Below, piece after piece: positions 10,325 to 20,236 of a DNA stretch of 64,000 bases. Location: positions 1,674,001 to 1,738,000 of the forward strand of contig VJWM01000063.1 in assembly GCA_010909165.1 (NCBI GenBank), in the 5' to 3' direction. A model generated the notes under the pieces. It was not told the origin of the DNA. It made no database searches and was given only the letters and a program-made list of their open reading frames with translations. Position numbers and translations under genes: made by a program. The stretch comes from Anthoceros angustus. Lineage: Eukaryota; Streptophyta; Anthocerotopsida; Anthocerotales; Anthocerotaceae. Numbering within the stretch: the stretch's first letter is position 1; every line of letters starts with the position of its first letter.

Positions 10325-10872
10325 ATGGCGGACAGGCGGCCTGTCGATCCGGCCGATTTCGAAGCTCTCCCGGAGGAAGACAAGGTCCGGATGTCCAACA
10401 TGATAGAGCACTTGCAAGTCCGGGACAGGTTCCTGCTTCGCCCCTTCCTGCTGCCTGTTGGTCAGGGAATGAGGTCTTTGATGTCTGCTTGTTTGTGTGT
10501 TGGAGGATTTGATTCAAGGATTTCAGGTTGTGATCAGGAATTGGAATTGTCTTCTTGCCCTGTTGGAGCTGGTGTTGTCAGGGTTGGGGCTGGTAGAGCA
10601 CAGCCTGTTTGGATTAGTTTGGATTAGCACGGACTACATGTTCTACTTACGGGATTGGTGACAGAGCTTTCTGGCTAGCTTGCAGTTTGAAGATGTATAA
10701 TTCCTTGGTAGAAAGGTGCTTCAGTAATTGTGTGGACAATTTTCGGCGAAAGACCTTGGACAAGCAGGAGGAAACTTGTGTACAACGGTGTGCTGAGAAG
10801 TATCTGAAACACTCCATGCGAGTGAGCATGAGATTTGCAGAATTGAATCAAGGAAGCGCAACTGCTGACTAA
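10325..10872 (+). CDS. TIM9: Mitochondrial import inner membrane translocase subunit TIM9
   Basis: Two exons (10325-10428 and 10686-10872) join at R-D-S-L-K-M-Y-N to give a 96-aa small TIM. TIM9 forms a hexamer with TIM10 in the intermembrane space and escorts hydrophobic carrier and TIM22-pathway precursors. The twin CX3C motif is intact: C46-FSN-C50, fifteen residues, C66-VQR-C70. The flanking sequence (YNSLVERCFSNCVDNFRR, MRFAELNQ) is diagnostic of TIM9 rather than TIM8, TIM10 or TIM13. The start MADRRPVDPADFE is the first ATG in frame. The 257-bp intron is longer than most in this island. Confidence 0.95.
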
Positions 10873-11928
10873 GGGGGTTCAGGGATGAAAGGGCGGCCAG
10901 CAGCAGTTAGAGCCACTTGTTGTGGGCGGGCTTCCAGTAGCTCTCTGTGGACGATACTCGCGGGAATTGTTGCCGTCTTAGAGCGGATGGTGAGATGTAA
11001 CAGCTTGTGTTCCTGGCCATTATTGAGGAACCAGTTAGGAAATTTTTGACTTGAAGGTTGAAGGTCTGCTACCATAGCTGATCTGTAGGTGGTGTGAAAT
11101 AATTTGATTTTGATACAGCCTCGGGGCCTTGCTACGATTGCTAGCTTGGGTAAGAAAACGTGCTGCGATTCCATGTAGGGAACCTGTCGGGATAGGCTAG
11201 CTAGATCGGTTATGCCAGGTTGGAAATCACCTGAGGGACGGTTTGTTGGGCTGCGTGCTCGGCATCAGCAGAATGAAATACTTCACTAGCAGATGGAGCC
11301 ATCGCTGGAGTCTGCATACCGGAAACTTCAAGACACGTAAATTTTGAATAAAAACATAACTTCCCTCTGTTTCGGAAGCAACGATTTGCAGTTATGCAAC
11401 ATGCACCTTTGAGACTCGAGATATTCATGCCTGCCATTAGTGACAGGCCACTCGTAGATGCAAAGTTTGGACATTATTCGGGAGTCCTACCCGAATTGAT
11501 GCAACCCTAAGTCATACCGATGATGTTTTAAGCATCTGCAACATCCACTGTGCCTTTCTCATGCCACTTAGGGCTGCAGCATCCAAAATTATTCTGAGCT
11601 CGAGTCATACCCAGATTGCTGCACGCCAGTACAAGGAAGAAGACGGGATTAGGGTTAAAGCTCGAATGGAAATGTCTGGCCTTATGTTCAGACTTGAGCC
11701 ACAGCAAATTATAACAGACCTTTCAACAAGTTCACATACAGCAAGAGATCCGGACAGCCCAGGCTATGTGCCAACAACTTCGTACTTGCCCTCGTCCTAC
11801 GACAACCTAATCATCTGTGCATGTGATACTGCGACAGTTGCTAGAAATAGGACAAGTCCCACCCTTGCCTATCCTAGCTCATCTGCGGTAAAAGAAACGT
11901 GCTACGCCACCACAAACTCCTCGATCCG
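10873..11928. other. Intergenic region downstream of TIM9
   Basis: This stretch holds the TIM9 3' flank and, from 11,807, the 3' UTR of the 47-aa gene on the other strand. Overlapping frames on both strands (11210-11437 minus, 11561-11974 plus) show no family resemblance. No other gene is supported. Confidence 0.5.
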
Positions 11929-12300
11929 TCATTCATTCATGACAGGCTTGTTCTCACTTGCCTTAGGCTTCTGATCCTTAGGCTTTTGATCCTCCGCTTT
12001 CCTGACCACATCAACAGCAACCACGACGCATAAGGATTAGAAAAGAGGTGCATGCCACAAAAAGGCCATGTCCTTACCGCACAAGCCTGCTAACAGAATA
12101 TAAGCAATCGCGTCTTCAAGAAACCAAACCAGGAAGCATCACACAACTTCCAAAAACTGGATCGGTGCAAAACTAAAGAAACTTCAGGAACATGCTCCGG
12201 GTGACACGAACCGAAAAGAAACCAGCTACCTCTTGTCAGCGGCACCGCCTTTCTGACTCAAGAAAGAACGGAACAACGCGGAGTTCACGTCGTAAATCAT
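11929..12300 (-). CDS. Conserved-looking 47-aa hydrophilic protein
   Basis: Exon 1 (12300-12230) encodes MIYDVNSALFRSFLSQKGG and AADK. Exon 2 (12001-11929) encodes a lysine- and proline-rich tail with a repeated QKPKD/QKPKA unit, ending ENKPVMNE then TGA. The 228-bp intron has canonical ends and the phase 2 junction restores Arg-Lys. The product is 47 aa, with no signal peptide or membrane helix and a basic, disordered C-terminal half. I recall plant proteins of very similar start and length but cannot name a function and do not assign one. A copy of this gene's 3' end lies at 27,563-27,699. Confidence 0.7.
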
Positions 12301-12786
12301 CTTGCACAAAGACCTCTGCTCACGGCGCCGCCAAGCAACAGTACCCTTCACGAGGAATCGGACTGCAACGCAAAGTTAGGGCTTGTGATCGCGTGCAATT
12401 TTTATAGGCCCTCCAGGAGTACGAAAGGCCAAAGGCTGGAACTGTGACAAGCAAACCCGGTTGCGTTCCACAACTTTTAGGATGTGAATTCTTCAGTTTC
12501 TTCTAGGACACATGTATGTGTACGTGCACCTTCAAACCTAGGTCATCCTTTTAGATAAGCAGCGGGACTACTCTCCTATTTCACACCGTTCTTTGGGCCG
12601 TTGTATCATTGCCGTCTACAGGGCACTTGAAGGGGGTTATGTTATGGACAGTAACGACGGCTGAAGATGCTTCCTCGACTAGTTTAGTAATATGGAGGCT
12701 ATTCAAATCTTCCTAGTTATGACATTGTAGCTGCTAAGGTGACAGGAGCTTAGTGACAAATGGACACACATTTATAAGAACGCTCC

Positions 12787-12955
12787 TGAGCTCAGATCGG
12801 AACTTAGATGGGGTGCTTAAAGGGAGTGGATGCCCTTGGTGCAAGTAGTTTAGGCACACCATGGTACCTGAGCTTAGATCGGTACTTAGATGGGGTGCCT
12901 AAAGGGAGTGGATGCCCTTGGTGCAAGTAGCTTACGCACACCATGGTACAAGTTG
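12787..12955. repeat. 82-bp direct tandem repeat, two copies
   Basis: Units begin TGAGCTCAGATCGGAACTTAG at 12787 and its variant at 12869, each ending near GCACACCATGGTAC. They differ by a handful of substitutions. The surrounding 12,301-13,356 has no gene: it is AT-rich after 13,090 and includes a CTT/TTC run at about 13,010-13,020. Confidence 0.75.
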
Positions 12956-13356
12956 TTAAGTATCAAGTCCCATGACGGAAATCCGTCCTTAGTAGACTTA
13001 AATAAAATTCTTCTTCTTCTTCTGTTCCTTCTTTACCCTGATCCTTGGGGTCTCTTTTTCATGTCTTTAGTGGATGGGTTCACTCATCTCCTCTGTCTTT
13101 AATAAAATATATATATTATTTATAATTAATATATAGAATCCACCCCATACATATATAATTTATGGGTTCATACCTATTAACCTATTAATATTTTATATTT
13201 ATTTTAATAAATTATTTTATATTGAGTGATTGAGAAACAAACTTACTTATTTTGTACAAGTTTTTATTGAGGTGAAAAACGATGGGAAGAGGCCTTCAAG
13301 AAGGAGACTACCAAAGGGGACCAGGGGGTCGAGGTGGAGAGGAACAACTAAGCTCC

Positions 13357-13940
13357 CTACCTAAAGTCACCTACTGCACCCACAATGTCATATGCAGGAA
13401 GAATAAACGGCTTGCAAACCACACAGGTAGAGGAAGATGCGTCACCTAATGTTGCCGCCTTGTGGAGGATCGCCGTTGAGAGCGCCCGTTGAAGGGCAAT
13501 TGAAACTCCTTGTTGGAAGTATGCTGTGAAGTACGAGAGGGACAGCCCCGCACCGTGTCTGTGCGCATGGTAAGTAGTAGCACAAGACTTAACAAATTTT
13601 TCAAAGTCCTCAGTCATTGCCCCATACATTTCTAGTGCAAGCGGAATAAAGAGGTGGCCCGCTTGCATCCTGCTATATTTGCGGACCTTGAGAGTCGCTG
13701 CTCCAGCAGAGCCCAACCTGGATGGTAAGTGATGTCCTGAGCGAAGATGGTGTCACGTGTAGGATTGGTAACCACCACATCCTCCACCGAAACCTGGTCG
13801 CCACGGACAAGGTACAGGTCAACCCTGATTGAACGACCTGTATAGAGAGTATCTCCAGGCCATATAGCCACTTTCGCGAGTGATGGCGAACATGACATCG
13901 CGGGGCCTAATCCTATCATTGCATCTACGAAGGTAGGCAC
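13357..13940 (-). pseudogene. C-terminal remnant of an RLE-type LINE
   Basis: Two overlapping minus-strand frames (13940-13632 and 13716-13357) read as one protein broken near 13,700. The first contains RVDLYLVRGDQVSVEDVVVT and NPTRDT. The second contains a basic KVRKYS motif followed by FIPLALEMYG and a helical HRHGAGLSLSYF region. This order (acidic D..E-V-V-V-x-N-P, then K-Y, then F-x-P-L-x-x-E-x-x-G) is what I associate with the C-terminal restriction-like endonuclease region of early-branching non-LTR elements. The assignment is an inference; the frame break makes it a pseudogene. A large RT fragment with matching style lies at 24,590-27,003. Confidence 0.5.
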
Positions 13941-14047
13941 TATAGCGGCCGAGGGGAATTCATCTCCCTCGGGAACAAGAAGAAGGGGGACAAGCCCCCG
14001 GAGAGAGAACTGTGGAGCTACTTAAGTCCACGGATGTGTGTGGAAAG

Positions 14048-14167
14048 GTAGGAGGTTTACCTCCTACCAATGGGACGGTAGGAGGAAAACCTCCTTCAAA
14101 CAAGGTGGTAAGAGGGGAACCTCCTACGGATGGATCAGTAGGAGGAGCACCTCCTACAAGAGAAGAG
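14048..14167 (+). repeat. 30-bp minisatellite with palindromic core, four units
   Basis: Units start at 14048, 14078, 14108 and 14138, exactly 30 bp apart. Each opens with GTAGGAGG (GTAAGAGG in the third), then three or four variable bases, then ACCTCCTAC or CACCTCCTAC, so each unit can fold on itself. In one plus frame they encode VGG-x-PP-T repeats. A partial fifth unit occurs near 14,219. The repeat sits between a LINE remnant and an LTR-like promoter and may belong to a retroelement gag or untranslated leader. Confidence 0.8.
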
Positions 14168-14379
14168 GGGAAAATTGTTTCTTCCCCAAGAGCATACCTA
14201 CCTAAGGAACGGACGAAGGTAGGAGGAGAAGCCAGGGGCAGTTCCGATGAACGATCTGAGTTAGGAGGAGGTAAGCGATCCGCTAAAGATGAAGGTGAAA
14301 ACGGAGGAGTTTGAAGAAGCAAACGAAGGCGAACCTCTTAGCTGGTAGGATGATTCATAGGATGACTGGTAGAAGCAAT

Positions 14380-15235
14380 CTTTTTTGGACACTGACACTA
14401 ACGTGGGACCCATATTTAAGAGGGGGACCCTATTTTGGAGAAGGGAGTGACTGAGATGACTGGGAGATGTGGCAGTTGTGAGCTAGACCTTACCCTATGG
14501 GGTCGAAAGTCCGGACTGCCAGTCACAAATTCCCTCATGGAATCTGGAGGGTCATCTCGCATTTAAGATGCACATATTTTGAGAGACCGCTCCTCCTATA
14601 AAAGGGGAGCCATGTAACTAGTTCAATATCAATCCTTGTGGCTCTTCTTCAGTGTCGTGCCCCCGCTGTGAGAGTGCGCGACCGACCCCATTCGCCAGAC
14701 GGCGCGTCGGCGAAGGAGAGCAAGGTTGATCGGAGGGACTGAGCGGAAAGGGAGGCACGCGCGCCCACCTCTTGACCAATTTTCTGTTTCCTTGTGCCGG
14801 TTGCACCTTAGGATTGCTGTGTGCTTGTCTGCTTGTTGGCATCTTGCAAGGCACTAACGTTAAGGACTCGTTTTGAAGCAACCAGCCGAGGGCTTCCAAA
14901 CCCAAGAGCGCTCACGTTAGAGGCAATCTCAGGGCTGCCGTATAAGAAGGAGATATGAGATTGAGTTATTGGGTTATTGTCGTTGTAGTGTTTTTCTGTG
15001 GTCTTAGAAGGTAGAGGAACCTGGAAGGCTCGATTTGGGGCCGTGAGCCAGTAATCCCAAAACCCATACTTGGGGAGGTAGTTCGTAATGAGGAAGGAAT
15101 TGTGAGAGAAAGAGAGAATCGATCCCTCTTAGATAAGTGCATCCAAACAAGTCTCTTGGGATCGAACCTACGTATTCGATGACCGTGGGATAAGTGTGGC
15201 CACTGGGGCTAGCTCTGGGTGACCGGGGCGAATCC
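14380..15235 (+). mobile_element. LTR-like promoter region, unassigned
   Basis: A TATA box (CCTCCTATAAAAGGGGAGCC, about 14,592-14,611) is followed by GTAACTAGTTCAATATCAATCC and then a leader with no long conserved frame. This resembles the U3-R part of an LTR and precedes copia RT sequence in the same orientation. However, primer site, gag, protease and integrase are all missing between it and the RT, so it may come from a different insertion. Confidence 0.35.
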
Positions 15236-16360
15236 ACCACATATGGCCTCAAGCAATTTGGAAAAGAATGGTATGAAATGCTTTTCGCAAGCCTCCGAGA
15301 TTTAGGATTTACCAAGAGCAATGCTGATGCTTGTGTCTTCACCAGGAACATAGGCTCTCACATGCTAATGATGGGTCTCTACGCGGATGATCTGATTATG
15401 ATTTCCAATGATGCAAAATACCTATCAGAATGTAAATGTGCACTCTTGCGTAGATTTTCCATGACAGATAATGGCGTTATGCAATTTTGCTTAGGCGTAC
15501 AGGTTACGTATGATTCCTCTCAGCGGAGTATCACTTTACATTAGGAGCGATATGTGATTGATGTTTTGGACAAGTTCAACATGACCAATTGTAAACCAAC
15601 TGAGACTCCTATGCAGACAGGTCCTCGCCTTCGCAAGACTATGTGCCCGAAGACCCCGCAGAACAAGAGGAAATGAAATATATTCCATATGCTGGGGCTG
15701 TTGGCAGCCTTCAGCATCTTGTACAGAATACACGGCCCGACATAGCCCTTTCAACCTCATTGACATCTCAATTCCTCTCCAATGCTGGCCAAGCCCATTG
15801 GGTCGCCGTAATGCGCATTCTTCGATACCTGCAAGGTACCAAGTGTAAGGGAATTAGATACCAAGGTGGGCATCAAGCCCAAACTAAACTTATAGGTTGG
15901 ACGGATGCAGACTACGGTGGTGATCCAGATTCACAGAAGTCAACAAGTGGCTACGTATTTTTATTGGCAGGGGGTGTTGTTAGCTGGAAAGCTAAGAAAC
16001 AGACCTCTGTAGCTCAAAGCTCTGCAGAATCGGAGTACATTGCAGCTGTTGCTGCTGCTAAGAAAGGTCTCAGGTTGGTTCAGCTATTGAAAGATCTCGG
16101 CTACCCACATGACGGACCCATAGAAATCCGTTGTGATAATCAGGCGGCCATTCTACTCTCCAAGGATCTTCGCTTTCATGAACGATCCAAACACATAGAA
16201 ATTCGTTATCACTTCTTAAGAACGAAGGTCGAGAGCGGAGAATTATACCTCACCTATGTGCCTATAGAGGACCAAGTGGCAGATATATTGACCAAGCCTC
16301 TAGCCAAGATCAAACATTCACACTTTACCTCTACATTGGGACTTTCAGATCATTCATGAT
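15236..16360 (+). pseudogene. Ty1/copia pol 3' half (RT C-terminus and RNase H)
   Basis: The reading starts at the RT motif YGLKQFGKEWYEML and contains the catalytic LYADDLIMIS. It has an in-frame TAG near 15,542 and a short frame slip near 15,640, then runs through GAVGSLQHLVQNTRPDIALS, the RNase H motifs WTDADYGGD and SSAESEYIAA, DNQAAI, HIEIRYHFLR and the terminal ADILTKPL before the stop at 16,357-16,359. Everything upstream of the RT palm is missing. It is followed by a polypurine tract (TTAAGGGGG) and an LTR. Confidence 0.92.
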
Positions 16361-16391
16361 TTCCCAATCTCCCCGTTTGCGCTTAAGGGGG

Positions 16392-16592
16392 TGTGTGAGC
16401 ATGTATTAACACATACAGATAAGCTGACCGTGGAATTAGGACCTCTTTAGTCATGCCCGTTCATGAACAATCGTGTCTCTTCGAGACTTGATCTCTCATA
16501 TGCTCTCAGAGCATAACCCTGTACAATTTTTGTGATACACAATACACAAAACCCGAATTACAATCTCTCCATTCTCAATTTGAGATACCTAT
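16392..16592 (+). mobile_element. Copia 3' LTR
   Basis: Directly after the polypurine tract that follows the copia pol fragment, the sequence starts TGTGTGAGCATGTATTAACAC. It holds two short palindromes (GTCTCTTCGAGAC, GCTCTCAGAGC) typical of compact plant copia LTRs. The 3' boundary near 16,590 is estimated; no second LTR or target-site duplication was found, so the element is truncated at its 5' side. Confidence 0.6.
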
Positions 16593-17532
16593 GCAAGGCC
16601 GGTCCCCGAGCTTTTGTGATTTGCAGTGGTAAGGACGCAGAGCACATCGCCCTTGGCCTAACAGCCAGGAAGATGCAGCTCAACTCCATCATTGTGTTGG
16701 AGCAGGAGCACAGGTGGCAACCAGCCGGGACATGGATGTGAAGCCCGTCATCGGCTTTAGGGCGAAGTTGAGCACGAAGCGCGGTGCATGGTTAGTGGGG
16801 CAAGACCTTCGAGGATGATGGCAAGTTTGGTCTGACATCCCGGAACTTGTGAGGGTGGTGGGCAAGGTGAGGGCGGTGGGCATGTTGGATTGCTCCATTT
16901 TCACTTCGGATAAGGTCGTCAGGGGCTCGGGGCTCAGTGTGGTGAGGATCCAGGATGCAACCTGCAAGCGAGGATGGGGAGGACCAAGTTCCAATGCAGC
17001 CTCTAGTGGTTTGATGTACTTGGTCTGAGTAAGTGCAGCAACTGAGGGGTGTGAAGTAGTCCATGGCATAGAGTTGCCGATCGCCCGTTATTCCATCGGG
17101 ATGGGTATGAGCATCGACTAATGCCATGGGAACAATCGGCACAGGAGGTGGCGGAAGCTCTATCAAGGCATGGGATCGGAGGAGGAGCGGGTTTGGGAGC
17201 AGGCGAGTTCCTCCGCAACTCCCCTGCATCCTTTGCTTGGAGCTTGAGATACTTTGCTTGATTATGCGTGAGGCTGGAGTGGAGGCGATCACGAGGCTGT
17301 GTATTCGGATCCTGATCCAGAGGAGGACCCATTGTTCGGATTGAGAATTTGCACGCAAGCGTAAACGATTGTGATGAAGGCAGCGTAAGCTGCAGCGATA
17401 TTCGTAGCCATCCCGCGATTCGGGCGCCGGGGTGGCTCACTGATTGCGATTGTTGGCGTGTCGCCTCGCCTCAACCCGCCACGCCCGCTCCTTGTGTCCT
17501 TTGGATGCCTCCTAAGCTCGTGCGCAAGGAGG
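16593..17532. other. Unassigned region left of the inverted-LTR element
   Basis: Several overlapping frames on both strands are present, none with a clear family. A plus frame near 16,600-16,740 (ICSGKDAEHIALGLTARK) is faintly like a dinucleotide-binding fold but too short to call. A stretch near 17,290-17,340 is similar to one near 18,836-18,880, both containing a GGATCC-rich GSSSGSGSE coding phase, so the two flanks of the inserted element share repeat sequence. Confidence 0.4.
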
Positions 17533-18195
17533 TGTTAGAGTTATAACAGTATAAGCTTAACTACGCTTAGGGTTAGGTTATATAAGTTAAAGTAGTATAT
17601 CCAAAGGTTGCATAGTGAAGGGTTGTTCATTATAAAAGACCAACACTTATTTAATATTTGTATTCTCTGTTTATTCTGAATTAGATTGTGCTTTGCTTTA
17701 ATTCCTCATGCGATTGCGCAGCGGAATAACATAGGATCTAAGGTTGGGATCGAGACTAGTCCATACTCGTCGATTCAACTGTTGCGATGTCACAATAGCA
17801 ACCTGATAATAATTGCCATTTGTCGTGAGATGATACCAGTCAGCTAACCAAAATAAGGCATCAATTGCCTCAATCCACAAACGCCGGAGAATTTCATATT
17901 TGTTCCATTGTGTGTCAAGATATGTATATCTTGTGGTTAGTCTGGATCTGGTCATAGTCTCAAGGTGAGCATCGAGAGCAGGGCTCTGATACCATGTTCG
18001 GTTTGAACCATGGTCAGAGTGCGCGAGGAAAGCAAAGCACGATCTAATTCAGAATAAACAGAGAATACAAATATTGGATAAGTGTTGGTCTTTTATACTA
18101 AACAACCCTTCACTATGCAACCTTTGGATATATTACTCTAACTTATATAACCTAACCCTAAGCGTAGTTAAGCTTATACTGTTATAACTCTAACA
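17533..18195 (-). mobile_element. 663-bp copia-like element with LTR-derived inverted arms
   Basis: Read on the minus strand, 18195-17995 is a complete 201-bp LTR (TGTTAGAG ... CCGAACA, with TATAAAAGACC inside). It is followed at once by TGGTATCAGAGCCC (17994-17981), the primer site complementary to initiator tRNA-Met. A short frame follows (MTRSRLTTRYTYLDTQWNKY, 17955-17698). The left end, 17533-17697, is the first about 165 bp of the same LTR in inverted orientation. A normal element would have direct LTRs. Flanking bases do not form an obvious target-site duplication. Confidence 0.8.
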
Positions 18196-20236
18196 CCCAT
18201 ATCCTGCATTGCAACTTCAGGTGCAACAAGACTAGGCCGAGGCAGTTTCTTGCGCTTGGATGTTGACCTGGGTGCGGGAGGGAACAATTGGAGTAGAGGA
18301 GGAGTTGGGACATTTGCTTCAAGCATGATGTGAGGTGAACCTAGTGTCGGATTCGGCTGATGCTCGTGCTGCAATCCACCAAGAGCCCTCGCCCAAGGTT
18401 GAGGAATTGGTATGTTGAGTTTGTGCGGATGTTTGTCCAAGGGCTGCTGTTTGAGGATCCAGAAAAGGACCTCCATGTCCCGCCGGTGTTTGCAGGTTGT
18501 TGCTCATGCCGCTGGTGCTACCGCTGGATGTGGTGCCTAGGGATTGGTTGGCATGTTCCAAGCAGGAGCAGGAGCAGGAGCCCGGAACCTCATACACCAG
18601 CTGCTCGACAAGCATTCCAGCCTGACCCTGCATACTAGTTCCTCAACCTTGGACCCAAGTAAGCACTGTCGGTGGATTGCAGCAGCAGCAGTCGTATCCT
18701 AGACTGCGTTCATCTCACACATGCCTGGCCCAGCTCCTCCTCCACTCCACCTGTTCCTACCCGCATTCAGGTCAAGGTCCAAGCGGAAGAAGCCGGCTCG
18801 GCTGTTCCTACTGCACTGAGCTGCAATGCAAGATATGGATCCTCCTCCGGATCGGGATCCGAATCCACGACCTTCGTGATCGAGTCTCGCGCATCCGGGC
18901 GCACACAATGAAGCGGCCGTGTCCATTTCATATGAGGTCATTGAAAATGAATCGAACATTCATTGGATGCCCATATGTTTTAAGTTTATTTGCACATTCA
19001 TATATTTATGCAACGACTTTGTTCATTTGAAGGACCCTAATCATGGCAAGATGTGCAAGGACGTGTATGGCAACCCGAACCACTACCTGGAGGTGCAACC
19101 CTTGCAGCCTGGCAAGTCCTACTACATGGGCATGATCCGTGTAGGTGGCCATTCCAGGGGAACACGCACAACTTGTTCGGCAACAGCAATATTGTGCAGG
19201 TCACTGAGAGAAGGGAGCGGTGGGTTATGATATTGAGGAGTGTGGCCGAGGCTAGACTGTCGCTCATGTGCTTTGACTCATCCAGCATGAGCCCGATACC
19301 ATGCTGCAGGACTCGTTATCTTTATAAGACCTCAAGACCTGGGTTGAGGAACCTACCGAGGCTAGACTGTCGCTCATGTGCTTTGACTCATCCAGCATGA
19401 GCCCGATACCATGCTGCAGGACTCGTTATCTTTATAAGACCTCAAGACCTGGGTTGAGGAACCCTACCCGAGGGCCACCTAACCCCTGCTGGCCAAGAAG
19501 TTATGGCAGGCCCCTCGCCTATGAGCCGCTCGCCTTCATATGCACGATCGCAGCTTCAGCCCTTCGACCTATCTCTGCACCCGCTCCTAGTAGGTCTATC
19601 TACAGGCCTCAACACATCTACAGGCAGCACAGCTTTGGGACGGGGAAGCAGCTTCATGTGCAAAATAATGCTGGACACGGACATGAAGGTGATGCATTTG
19701 TAGCAGTTGAATAAAATGGTATGCAAAGTAGGGCAGCGTGGAAGATGCTCAAATAGTCTTTTGATGGACTTGATCAAACAGAACAGACAGGGTAATTTGA
19801 TCTGCTAGGCTTGATGCCAGGATAGTCAGGACATGTAGGACATGCAAGTATCCCTCCTTTGGTGTCTATGTTGTTATGCAAGGACAAAGCTTCGCGACCC
19901 ATCAGAAGATGGTCATGGGTACCGGCGCCATGGCTCATGCCGCACGCTACCTTCCGAGAACAAGGGCATCAAGTTATGGTGTCTGCAGCCACCAGTTTGT
20001 TGGATTCCCTGTAGTAAACCAGTGTAGTAATTAAAAATTCTCTTTCAGATCTAGAAAAGCTAGTCGTCACATTTCGAACAAGTTATGCACTTCTCGACAA
20101 GCAATGTTTCACATGTTGGCTCACGAATAGAATAATGGGGAGTTCAGTCTCGCGCACAAAGCCGCGAAGGAAAGCCTCCTTCACTGCCTTCAGCCAGACC
20201 GTATGTTCTTCATTGGTCTGACAGTTGATCAGCAAC
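18196..20236. other. Repeat-rich stretch without a recognised gene
   Basis: Frames on both strands are proline/serine-rich or short. A 110-bp direct tandem duplication occurs at 19,248-19,467 (units start at 19,248 and 19,358, GAGGCTAGACTGTCGCTCAT). Each unit carries CCGATACCATG and TTTATAAGACC, reminiscent of an LTR end with a primer site. Coding potential near 19,030-19,130 (HYLEVQPLQPGKSYYMG) was seen but not assigned. The last part holds the 3' flank of the P450. Confidence 0.45.

Noticed and set aside
14048-14167. CRISPR array
   Set aside because: Units are contiguous 30-bp tandem repeats without unique spacers, in a plant nuclear context.
16600-16740. Dinucleotide-binding (flavin monooxygenase-like) fragment
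   Set aside because: Only about 35 residues of weak resemblance, no GxGxxG motif and no continuation.
18196-18640. Host gene interrupted by the inverted-LTR element
   Set aside because: Frames on the two flanks are both open, but no phase-consistent protein across the insertion could be shown and no target-site duplication was found.
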